Assembly: GCF_001280125.1 (NCBI RefSeq)
Contig: NZ_LGEG01000263.1
Coordinates: forward strand, 1-33,843
Direction of reading: 5' to 3'
Origin: Streptomyces sp. NRRL F-6492
GTDB taxonomy: Bacteria > Actinomycetota > Actinomycetes > Streptomycetales > Streptomycetaceae
Length of the DNA: 33,843 nucleotides
Positions 1-6,020 of this stretch are shown piece after piece. Positions within the stretch are counted from its first letter, which is position 1. Every line of letters starts with the position of its first letter. A model generated the notes under the pieces. That model had not been told where the DNA came from. It saw only the letters and a program-made list of their open reading frames with translations, and did no database searches. Both the position numbers and the translations under genes were made by a program.

Positions 1-87
1 GAGCGGAAGGGCTCGCACTTCCTGGCCTTCCTCGGTCTCGCAGCCGCCCTGACCTGTTACAAGAAGCTCGCGAAACTCACCACGTGA
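1..87 (+). CDS. Transposase, C-terminal fragment (IS5-like)
   Basis: The open frame starts before the window and ends with TGA at 85-87, leaving 28 residues. They include LAFLGLAAALTCYKKLAKL, which matches the very C-terminus I know from Streptomyces IS5-family DDE transposases (a hydrophobic helix ending in CYKKL-K-L). The catalytic DDE residues would lie upstream and cannot be judged. The family call rests on this short tail and on the inverted-repeat-like bases after the stop. Whether the full copy is active is unknown. Confidence 0.6.
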   Translation, partial: ERKGSHFLAFLGLAAALTCYKKLAKLTT

Positions 88-100
88 GACAACCTCTTAG
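1..100 (+). mobile_element. 3' end of an IS5-like insertion sequence
   Basis: The first 87 bases are the end of a transposase gene (separate entry). They are followed at once by GAGACAACCTCTTAG (86-100), which fits the outer inverted repeat of Streptomyces IS5-group elements; the transposase stop codon overlaps it. The other end of the element lies left of the window, so the partner repeat and the target duplication cannot be seen. The repeat ends only 14 bases from the relaxase stop codon at 114. Placing the IS boundary at 100 is inference. Confidence 0.5.
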
Positions 101-113
101 GGCAGCGCCTGTG

Positions 114-1784
114 TCAACGACTCTTTGGAGGGGAGTCGGACTGCGTCGCCCTTGGCGTGGGTGCGGCAGGACCAGGCTGAACTCCGCCTGCCGTCCTGTC
201 ATGCGAAGGCTCCCCGGCTGCCAGGTCCGCAAGGCGCCTCAGGCGCCAGGCGAGGACTTCGGTGAGGTTGGCGGCAGTGTCAAGTTCGCGGTGGCGGGCG
301 GCTTGGGTGAGGAGCGCGGCGGGATCGTGGCCGGCTGCGGCGGCCTCGTTGAGGGTGACAGCGAGGGCGGGCCAGGCGGGTTCGGCGAGGATCTGCTCGG
401 CCAGGTCGGGGAGCGCCTGGCGCACCACAGCGGCCTGCCGCTCCAAGAGCGGCCGGGCGAGGCGCCGACCCCGGTGGTGGAGCACGGTCAGCGGCTCGGC
501 GGCTGCGGCCCGGTAGGCGAGACGGAGGTGCTCGGCTGTCTGCCGGGCGGCTTCGGCCTGCTGGGTGTGATCGCGGGTGCGGTGCCAGTGCTGGGCGGCG
601 ATGACCGCCAGCAGGAGGGCGTCGAGGACGGTCGAGAGGAGGGCTCCGTCCCTGGGTTGGGGCACGCGCAGGACGTCCTTCACCGCCCGTCGTGTGGCCT
701 GGGTCTGCTGGTGATGGGCGCGGATGCGGGAGCGGCCGGCGCGCTCGAACGCTGTGGCTGCCTGCACCAGCTGGTGCTGGAGGCTGGCGGGTGCGACCAG
801 GGGGAGTGCGTCGAGGGCTTCGGCGAGGACGGCGATGTGGGCCTGCCCGGCTTGGTCTTCGCCGCGGGCGAGGTGGTCGGGAGTCTGGTCGACGGTGATG
901 GAGAGCCGACGCCAGGCCGGGGTTTCGGTTTGGTCGGCAGGCGTTGCCTCTGGGGTCAGGAGGCGTTCGGCGATCTTGGGGTAGGAGAGGTCGGTGGCGA
1001 GGGTGGAGCCGGAGAACCAGACGGGCTTGCCTTGGGCGTTGGTGTCGTCGTCGAGGGCGACCTTGTAGCCGCGGACATCTCCGGAAGGAAAGTACTGGAC
1101 GTCGATGAGGGCTCCGGCCCCTTCGACGAGTCGGAAGAATTCCTCGGGGGTTGTGGCGGCCGAGACGGCGGTGCGGACGATGGTGCGCAGGTGCTCGCGA
1201 GAGGTTCGGGCGTTCCCTGTTCGATGGGCCTTCTCCTGCTCGGCGCGTGTGGGGCGTTTCGCGGCGGTGCGGTCTCCGCGCGGGACCTGCCGTAGGCCGT
1301 ACTCCTTCTCGACGGCGACGAGTTCCTTGTCGGCGCGCAGGAAGTCGTTCCAGTTGCGGGGCGGGCGGAGGTCGCCCCGGACTTTGGTGGCGACGATGTG
1401 GATATGGTCGTCGGCGTGGCGGACGGCGACCCAGCGGCAGGCGTCAAGGTCGCCGGCCGGGGCGATGCCGGTGGCGTTCAGGACGCGGCGGGCGATGGTG
1501 GCCCACTCGTCGTCGGTCAGGTGGCGGTCTTCGGGGGCGGCGCGGATCGAGCAGTGCCAGATGTGGTTCTTCGGCGCCTTGGCGCCGGCCTGCTTGACCC
1601 GCAGGTCGAGGACGGCGGCGAGCTGAGCGAGGGTGGCGTCGGGATCGCGGCCGGGGTCGGGGACGAAGCCGTCGAAGGAGGCGACAAGGTGGGGGTCGGT
1701 GTGCTCGTTGGCGCGGCCGGGCCCGTAGAGGTAGTTCAGGACGCCTCGGGTCTTGTGGCCGGGCTTGACGATGTTCGCGATCAA
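114..1784 (-). CDS. Relaxase / mobilization nuclease (MobA-type)
   Basis: This 556-residue protein would nick one strand at oriT and lead it into the recipient cell. The N-terminal 150 residues carry the relaxase signature: a tyrosine pair in NYLYGPGRAN (Y18 and Y20, candidate nucleophiles) and the metal-binding histidine cluster VRHADDHIHI (H123, H127, H129). The following 400 residues are Ala/Arg/Leu-rich and helical, without a recognised domain. The start is TTG at 1784, right behind the mobC stop (TGA then TTG), so the two genes are translationally coupled. The C-terminus stops 14 bases from an IS end; the last residues could have been altered by that insertion, but nothing proves it. Confidence 0.88.
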   Translation of the reverse strand: MIANIVKPGHKTRGVLNYLYGPGRANEHTDPHLVASFDGFVPDPGRDPDATLAQLAAVLDLRVKQAGAKAPKNHIWHCSIRAAPEDRHLTDDEWATIARRVLNATGIAPAGDLDACRWVAVRHADDHIHIVATKVRGDLRPPRNWNDFLRADKELVAVEKEYGLRQVPRGDRTAAKRPTRAEQEKAHRTGNARTSREHLRTIVRTAVSAATTPEEFFRLVEGAGALIDVQYFPSGDVRGYKVALDDDTNAQGKPVWFSGSTLATDLSYPKIAERLLTPEATPADQTETPAWRRLSITVDQTPDHLARGEDQAGQAHIAVLAEALDALPLVAPASLQHQLVQAATAFERAGRSRIRAHHQQTQATRRAVKDVLRVPQPRDGALLSTVLDALLLAVIAAQHWHRTRDHTQQAEAARQTAEHLRLAYRAAAAEPLTVLHHRGRRLARPLLERQAAVVRQALPDLAEQILAEPAWPALAVTLNEAAAAGHDPAALLTQAARHRELDTAANLTEVLAWRLRRLADLAAGEPSHDRTAGGVQPGPAAPTPRATQSDSPPKSR

Positions 1785-2444
1785 TCAGGCCGCCCGGCGG
1801 TTCGTGGCGGCCACATCCGCGGCGGCGTCGACCGCCGTGATCGTCTGCTTCACCACAGCCACGAGCCGGCGGGCCTCGGCGAGCACGGTGGCGTCCACCG
1901 GGTGTGCGTCGCCGCCGGCGTTGTAGCGGTGGGCGATCTGGTTCACGTTCGTGCCGATCCTGGTGAGCTCGGTACGCAGGGCCGCGTACTCGTCGACTAG
2001 GTCGTCGTTGACAGTGCGCCCGGCGGGCAGGGCGAGATCGCCGTTCAGGTGGGCCATGACGACGGCACCGACGAAGTGCGCGCCAGCCAGGTTGTGGCGG
2101 CGGGCCTCGGCGAGGATCACCTGCTTCTCGTCGACGCTGTAGCGGACGTCGACACGCTCTGTGCGCTGCACGTCCTGGCGGACACGGCGGCGGGCGACAC
2201 GACGCAGCGCGGCTTCATCGGCGGCACGCACGGCCCCTGTCCCCGGCGTGCCCTCGCGCTGGGGACCTGCCTCCGCCACCCCCGGGGCGAAGGCTTCCGC
2301 GTTGGACCGGCCCTTGGACGGTCCAACGCCATACCTTGCTCCGCCCGGGGCAGGGACGATGTGCTCCTGCGGCGGTGCGGACCGGCCGTTCGGCTGGGGT
2401 GGGATCGTCGTGGCGGGGACGGGGCGCTGCGGGGCGGGTGTCAT
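1785..2444 (-). CDS. mobC: MobC-like relaxosome accessory protein
   Basis: A 219-residue protein that in this family binds near oriT and helps the relaxase open the DNA. The C-terminal 120 residues are the MobC part, with the characteristic LTRIGTNVNQIAHRYN near residues 160-175 and a conserved basic/helical stretch (VDVRYSVDEKQVILAEARRH) before it. Residues 1-80 are Pro/Gly/Ala-rich and probably disordered; a shorter product from an internal start is possible. The gene ends directly at the relaxase start, which supports a mobC-relaxase operon. The DNA of its 5' part holds a dense inverted repeat (2299-2329), so oriT may overlap the gene. Confidence 0.82.
   Translation of the reverse strand: MTPAPQRPVPATTIPPQPNGRSAPPQEHIVPAPGGARYGVGPSKGRSNAEAFAPGVAEAGPQREGTPGTGAVRAADEAALRRVARRRVRQDVQRTERVDVRYSVDEKQVILAEARRHNLAGAHFVGAVVMAHLNGDLALPAGRTVNDDLVDEYAALRTELTRIGTNVNQIAHRYNAGGDAHPVDATVLAEARRLVAVVKQTITAVDAAADVAATNRRAA
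2299..2329. repeat. 10-bp inverted repeat in 5' part of mobC; oriT candidate
   Basis: GCGTTGGACC (2299-2308) and GGTCCAACGC (2320-2329) are perfect inverted arms around 11 bases. TTGGAC also occurs a second time inside (2315-2320), so that TTGGACGGTCCAA forms a second, nested palindrome. Such nested repeats beside a relaxase/MobC pair are typical of an origin of transfer. The position within the mobC reading frame is unusual but lies in its low-complexity N-terminal part. The function is inferred. Confidence 0.4.
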
Positions 2445-2542
2445 GTGGGGATCCTTCGGTGGGGCGGAGGGAGAGGGCGGTCCGCGTTTCGTGGATGTCT
2501 CGTTGAGGCCGGAGGCTGTCCGGAAATGCGGAAGGGATGGCT

Positions 2543-2577
2543 CGGTCGGTCCGGGACGGGGTGACCCGGACCGACCG
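2543..2577. terminator. 13-bp perfect inverted repeat between DUF2637 gene and mobC
   Basis: CGGTCGGTCCGGG (2543-2555) and CCCGGACCGACCG (2565-2577) are perfect arms around a 9-base loop. It lies 30 bases past the stop of the minus-strand membrane-protein gene and 99 bases before the mobC start. This suits a terminator, but no T-run follows on the minus strand. The alternative is an oriT stem bound by MobC and the relaxase. The structure is certain; its role is not. Confidence 0.5.
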
Positions 2578-2606
2578 GAAGCGGGTTGACCTGCGGTTAT
2601 TTCCGG

Positions 2607-3398
2607 TCAGCGGCTCTTGACGGTTCCGGACGACTCCTTGGAGGCCGTCCCACCGAGGAGCTTCTGGAGTTCTGTGAGCCGCTCGTTGCTGATGGTGTGA
2701 CCGGCGGCCCGGAGGGTTGACCGGATGGTGTCCCGGTTCTGCTTGCCCGCCATCTGCTCGACGATCCGGACGAACTCGTCGAGGTCTCCGCTCGGAGGGC
2801 GGCCGACCTTGCGCGGACGCACCGGAGGCTTGGCGTCGGGAGATGCCCAGGCAGCGGACCGGGTAGGGACGGGGTGCGGGCGGGGACGGTCTCCCTCTCG
2901 CGGGTGCTCGGTCACCACAGGTCCGACTGCCTGGAGGCGGCCGGAGTCGGCCTCACGGTTCGGCGGGGCGAGGTGCTGGTGGATCTGGCGCATGAGGACG
3001 CCGAAAGCGAGGAGCGCTGCGGTCGGTGGTACAGCGGCGACGACGTAGTCGAGGTTGGGGACGTCGGCGGGATCACGGGTGCCGGTGACGCCGGCGACGT
3101 TGAGGGCGATGGAGCCGAGGGAACCTGTGGCGGTGAGGGCGATGGCCCACCCGTCGGGCTTGTGGCGCAGGCCGGCCCGGAGCATGAGGAGTTCGCCGGC
3201 GACGACGAAGGCGTCGAGGGTGGCGGGCCAGGCCCACTTGCGGGCGGGGGAGTTGCCGAGGCCGTGTTCTCCGGCGACCTCGGCGAGGTGGGCGTAGGAG
3301 AGCCAGAAAGCGGTGGCGGTGAGGGCGAGGATCACAGCACCGGCGGCGAAGAGGGTGTATCGGTCGACGGGGTGTGGGGCAGGGGAAGACGTGCTCAA
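2607..3398 (-). CDS. DUF2637-type four-helix membrane protein of mobile elements
   Basis: I recognise the DUF2637 family, common in actinomycete plasmids and integrative elements and sometimes likened to Spd plasmid-spread proteins; its exact role is unproven. Four hydrophobic segments occupy roughly residues 15-140 (AAGAVILALTATAFWLSYAH, a WPATLDAFVVAGELLML helix, TATGSLGSIALNVAGV, VPPTAALLAFGVLM). A cytoplasmic tail follows, ending in a small helical domain beginning VGRPPSGDLDEFVRIVEQM that could bind DNA. I chose TTG at 3398 because GGAG stands 9 bases before it. An in-frame TTG at 3413 would add five residues, but it abuts the pentanucleotide repeat and has no ribosome site. Confidence 0.75.
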   Translation of the reverse strand: MSTSSPAPHPVDRYTLFAAGAVILALTATAFWLSYAHLAEVAGEHGLGNSPARKWAWPATLDAFVVAGELLMLRAGLRHKPDGWAIALTATGSLGSIALNVAGVTGTRDPADVPNLDYVVAAVPPTAALLAFGVLMRQIHQHLAPPNREADSGRLQAVGPVVTEHPREGDRPRPHPVPTRSAAWASPDAKPPVRPRKVGRPPSGDLDEFVRIVEQMAGKQNRDTIRSTLRAAGHTISNERLTELQKLLGGTASKESSGTVKSR

Positions 3399-3413
3399 GC
3401 GGGGATGCTCCAA

Positions 3414-3461
3414 GGGCAGGGCAGGGCAGGGCAGGGCAGGGCAGGGCAGGGCAGGGCAGGG
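3414..3461. repeat. Pentanucleotide microsatellite (GGGCA)n, about 9.6 copies
   Basis: An uninterrupted run of the 5-base unit GGGCA covers about 48 bases. On the minus strand it is TGCCC and sits immediately before the GGAG ribosome site of the membrane-protein gene, inside its leader. No other simple repeat of this length was seen in the window. Five-base units are prone to slippage, so copy number may vary between isolates. Confidence 0.95.
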
Positions 3462-3526
3462 TGGTGAGGCGTTTGTGGCAATGGAGCCGGACGGCAGGGA
3501 GAAGGGTCGCGACTTGGCAGCTGGCG

Positions 3527-4225
3527 TCAGACGGTGGGTCTGGTGCGGCGGCGGTCGGGGCCGGCGAGGGTGACAGGCTCGGTCATCTGGGCCAGGCGGG
3601 AGGCGACGCGGTCACCGAGGGCCGTACGCAGGGCGTCGGTGGTGAGGTTGCTGGTGATCAGGGTGGGGCGCAGGTGCTCGTACCGGTGGTTGATCAGCCG
3701 GTAGGTGAGCTCCTCGGTCCACTCGCTGGTCTTCGCCGCGCCGAGGTCGTCCAGGAGCAGCAGCGGGCAGCGCATCAGGCTCTGCAGGTCGCGTTCGCTG
3801 TCGAACCCGGGGCGGGGGCGAAGCCGGGCGTAGAGGTCGGCGGCGGTGACGGCTTCCCAGCGCAGGCGGACCCCGGCGGCCAGCAGGCTGCGGATCGCCC
3901 CGTATGCCTGGTGGGTCTTGCCGGTGCCGGTCGGTCCGACGATCCGCAGCGAGGGGCCCTCCGCGATGCCCGGGGCGCCGGCGGGGCCGGGGCGTCCGGC
4001 GCGGGCGATCCCGTCCGCCCAGGCGGTGACCTGGGGGTGGTCGGCGAGGGCGTGCCGGTAGCGGGCGGGGATACGGGCTTCGGCCAGTTCCAGCGCGGTG
4101 ACCGGCTCGGGCGCCGGTTCCTGGGCGGCGGTGTCGGGGGCGATGCCGCGTTCGGACAGGATGTCGTCGAGTCGGCTGGAGATCCGGGTGGGCTGCTGCG
4201 GATCGCGGGCGAGGGTGGCGGTCAG
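3527..4225 (-). CDS. DnaC/IstB-like AAA+ ATPase (helicase loader-like), CTG start
   Basis: This 232-residue protein probably helps the element replicate by loading a helicase. Visible motifs are Walker A GPTGTGKT (about residues 97-104), Walker B LLLLDDLGAAK (about 154-164), and a sensor-1-like LITSNLT. The frame has no ATG, GTG or TTG between an upstream TGA (4231-4229) and a Met at residue 151, which lies after Walker A and so cannot be the start. CTG at 4225 follows GGAGG with 6 bases between and overlaps the rep stop as CTGA, a copy of the usual ATGA coupling. I therefore call CTG as the start. The family assignment is firm; the start is well argued but unusual. Confidence 0.82.
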   Translation of the reverse strand: MTATLARDPQQPTRISSRLDDILSERGIAPDTAAQEPAPEPVTALELAEARIPARYRHALADHPQVTAWADGIARAGRPGPAGAPGIAEGPSLRIVGPTGTGKTHQAYGAIRSLLAAGVRLRWEAVTAADLYARLRPRPGFDSERDLQSLMRCPLLLLDDLGAAKTSEWTEELTYRLINHRYEHLRPTLITSNLTTDALRTALGDRVASRLAQMTEPVTLAGPDRRRTRPTV

Positions 4226-5184
4226 AGTTCACCTCCGTAGGCGGAGACATCGGTGGGGTTGGTCCACGGCCGGTGGGGAGCGGTGGTGGCCGGGGTGGCG
4301 TTCATGGCCTCGTGCACGAGGCTGGGCAGGGTGCTCGGGTGCAGGCCCTTGTCCCGGTGGAGGGTGAGGCCGACGCGGATGTGGTCCGGGGAGATGCCCT
4401 CGTCGAGGAGCTTCTTCGCCTTGCGGCCGAGATGACCGAGCACACCCTGCGGCGGGCGATGGGGGCACGCGGCGGCGTACTCGCCGATCAGATCCTTCGC
4501 CGAGACCGAGTCGGGCGCGGGGGCGCTCGCGCCCCCCAACGGGGTAGATCCTAGATCCCTGTTCCTAGGTCCTAGATCCGGACGGTGAGGGCTCGCGGAG
4601 GGTTCGGTGAGCTCTCCGTGAGGCTGCGGTGAGTGCTCACGCGATTGGTTCTGACCTGCTGATTCGCCGTTCACGGAGGGCTCGGTGAATCCTCCCGGCT
4701 GTGTCACGGAAGGCTCAGTGAGCCCTCCCGGACGACTCCCGGAAGTCTCCGCGAGGGCGCCCCGCATCTGCGGTGAGGGCTCACGCGGAATCCCGAGATC
4801 GTGCTGCGGGCACGGAGGAGTGCGGACGCCGCTGGGCCGGTTGATCTTCTGGTGCTTCGCGAAGGTGACGATGTGCAGGTACCGCTTGCCATCGGCGCCT
4901 TCGTAGCGGCAGATCAGCCCGGCGCCGTCGAGCTGGATGAGGTCGTCCTCGACCGCCTCCGGCCCGTGCTCACGGCGCAGCGGCCACAGTTGGCCGGCGA
5001 TGACGGCGGCCTGGTCGCGGAACCGGCCCTGGTCGTCGGCCTGGGTGAGCAGCCCGAAGAAGGTCCGCTCGGCGGACAGCGACACCGCCGCCAGGGACTC
5101 GGACGAGAACGCCTCGGGCTTGATGGTGCGGATACGGGCGATGTCGATCGACCGCCTTTCAAAGAGAGTGGGGGAATCCGGCAT
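4222..5184 (-). CDS. Replication-initiation-like protein of an integrative element
   Basis: The N-terminal block ARIRTIKPEAFSSESLAAVS and the following AERTFFGLLTQADDQGRFRD are hallmarks of a family found in Streptomyces integrative elements and phages, probably winged-helix DNA binding. A variable linker (about residues 150-240) repeats GG-TEPSV. A helical C-terminal domain follows (DLIGEYAAACPHRPPQGVLG onward). Homologues start at MARIRTIKPE, but here that place has ATC, so I use ATG at 5184, which adds about 14 residues; an ATC start after GAAAGG is possible. The gene overlaps the ATPase gene by four bases. The linker DNA carries iteron-like repeats, so the replication origin may be inside the gene. 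The role in replication is inferred from family and neighbours. Confidence 0.72.
   Translation of the reverse strand: MPDSPTLFERRSIDIARIRTIKPEAFSSESLAAVSLSAERTFFGLLTQADDQGRFRDQAAVIAGQLWPLRREHGPEAVEDDLIQLDGAGLICRYEGADGKRYLHIVTFAKHQKINRPSGVRTPPCPQHDLGIPREPSPQMRGALAETSGSRPGGLTEPSVTQPGGFTEPSVNGESAGQNQSREHSPQPHGELTEPSASPHRPDLGPRNRDLGSTPLGGASAPAPDSVSAKDLIGEYAAACPHRPPQGVLGHLGRKAKKLLDEGISPDHIRVGLTLHRDKGLHPSTLPSLVHEAMNATPATTAPHRPWTNPTDVSAYGGEL
4545..4579. repeat. Iteron-like direct repeats within rep gene
   Basis: TAGATCC occurs at 4545, 4552 and 4573, and the longer TCCTAGATCC is repeated exactly at 4549-4558 and 4570-4579. The 21-base offset equals two helical turns, with CCTAGG between. The stretch is clearly less GC-rich than its surroundings and encodes only a linker (RPDLGPRNRDLGS). 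This is what binding sites of an initiator within its own gene could look like. The function is inferred. Confidence 0.5.
4624..4643. repeat. 20-bp palindromic repeat in rep gene, copy 1
   Basis: CTGCGGTGAGTGCTCACGCG matches 4768-4787 in 19 of 20 bases. The copies lie 144 bases (48 codons) apart and each contains the inverted pair GTGAG and CTCAC. Both encode SPQ-containing linker segments. They could be protein-binding sites or only traces of repeat-driven linker growth. Confidence 0.55.
4768..4787. repeat. 20-bp palindromic repeat in rep gene, copy 2
   Basis: CTGCGGTGAGGGCTCACGCG is the second copy of the 4624-4643 unit, differing at one base in the centre of the palindrome. See copy 1 for interpretation. 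Confidence 0.55.
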
Positions 5185-5310
5185 CGCCGGGGTGCATGAC
5201 CAACACAGCCACACCCAGTGGGAAGAAGTCCAGACCTGGCTCTGGAATTCGTTAAAACTCGCTGGCATGCCGCGTCGGCGAGTCCGGCAACTGTAGGGCC
5301 GAATTCCCGG

Positions 5311-5340
5311 TTGACGAAATCACCCCCGGAACTCACTTAG
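5311..5340 (+). promoter_or_regulatory. Possible promoter of the XRE regulator gene
   Basis: TTGACG (5311-5316) is a good -35 match. At 17-18 bases distance only weak -10 candidates stand (CACTTA or ACTTAG, 5334-5340). The site is about 70 bases before the regulator's ATG, in the divergent gap between rep (start 5184) and the regulator (start 5412), where an element control region is expected. Confidence 0.35.
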
Positions 5341-5411
5341 CGAACCGCATCGCTCACGGCAGACAGGAAATCCCTTCCGGACCGGTCGGTGCGCAAGCTA
5401 CAACACCACCC

Positions 5412-5696
5412 ATGCCGCCACGCCCCCTCGCCATCGGACCCGCCGGAAACGCCGCCGCCCACACCATCGAACGCACCCGCACCGCCCGCGGCTACTCCCA
5501 GCGCCAGCTCGCCGCCCGCGTCACCGCACTCGGCCGATCCATGACCTTCACCGCGCTCTCCCACATCGAACGCCCCGTCTGCCGCTGCGACATCGACGAC
5601 CTCGTCGCCATCGCCACAGTCCTCGGAAGCACCCCGCAGACCCTCCTCGCCAGCCCCCTCACACCCCCAGGGGCGGCCGGGGCGGGCGAAATGTAA
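5412..5696 (+). CDS. XRE-family helix-turn-helix regulator
   Basis: A 94-residue Cro/CI-type repressor candidate. The HTH lies at about residues 18-55: IERTRTARGYSQRQLAARVT for the first helices, then the recognition part FTALSHIER, and DDLVAIATVLGSTPQTLLAS, the usual closing segment of the fold. It is divergent from rep and upstream of the excisionase and integrase genes, so a role as the element's control protein is likely though unproven. The ATG at 5412 has no strong ribosome site, and a short-leader transcript is possible. The C-terminal tail is Pro/Gly/Ala-rich. Confidence 0.8.
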   Translation: MPPRPLAIGPAGNAAAHTIERTRTARGYSQRQLAARVTALGRSMTFTALSHIERPVCRCDIDDLVAIATVLGSTPQTLLASPLTPPGAAGAGEM

Positions 5697-5702
5697 CCGA
5701 AG

Positions 5703-5727
5703 ATCCCCAGTTATGGAAATCGGGGAT
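5703..5727. promoter_or_regulatory. 6-bp inverted repeat before excisionase; operator or terminator
   Basis: ATCCCC (5703-5708) and GGGGAT (5722-5727) are perfect arms 13 bases apart in a rather A/T-rich stretch just after the XRE stop. A repressor operator for the xis-int genes fits the position. A weak terminator for the regulator gene is the alternative. Confidence 0.35.
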
Positions 5728-5807
5728 TCTCCGGATCATTGTGGGTCCCGGAACGCCCGCCGTACCGGTCCCTGCCAGAGTCATGCCAATTTCCTGAAAG
5801 AGAAACC

Positions 5808-6020
5808 TTGCGTCGATCCCCTATATCCGCCACCCGTCGCTCCGAAGAAAAGCTCACCGTCGACGAGCTCTGCGTAGAGCTCCTGATTTCCCGGTCGACC
5901 TTCTACGACTGGCGCCAGAAAGGGCGCGCTCCCCGGTGCGTGAAACTCCCGAACGGCAGCCTGCGCGTCCGCCGCAGCGACCTGGAGAACTGGCTCACCG
6001 ACTGTGAGGCCGCCGCGTGA
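5808..6020 (+). CDS. xis: Excisionase, MerR/helix-turn-helix type
   Basis: A small DNA-binding protein that would bias the integrase towards excision. It shows the typical sequence LTVDELCVELLISRSTFYDW with a winged-helix turn, then KLPNGSLRVRRSDLENWL, as in excisionases next to actinomycete tyrosine integrases. The TTG at 5808 is chosen because AAAGAG precedes it at proper spacing, giving 70 residues. An in-frame TTG at 5739 would add 23 residues without any recognisable content. Its stop overlaps the integrase start as GTGA, so the two are translationally coupled. Confidence 0.82.
   Translation: MRRSPISATRRSEEKLTVDELCVELLISRSTFYDWRQKGRAPRCVKLPNGSLRVRRSDLENWLTDCEAAA

Noticed and set aside
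84..1295. 403-residue plus-strand ORF opposite the relaxase
   Set aside because: Gly/Val-rich antisense reading of a high-GC gene. The minus strand has relaxase motifs and this frame has none.
3414..3461. CRISPR-like repeat
   Set aside because: Unit is 5 bases with no spacers; a microsatellite. No CRISPR array was seen anywhere in the window.
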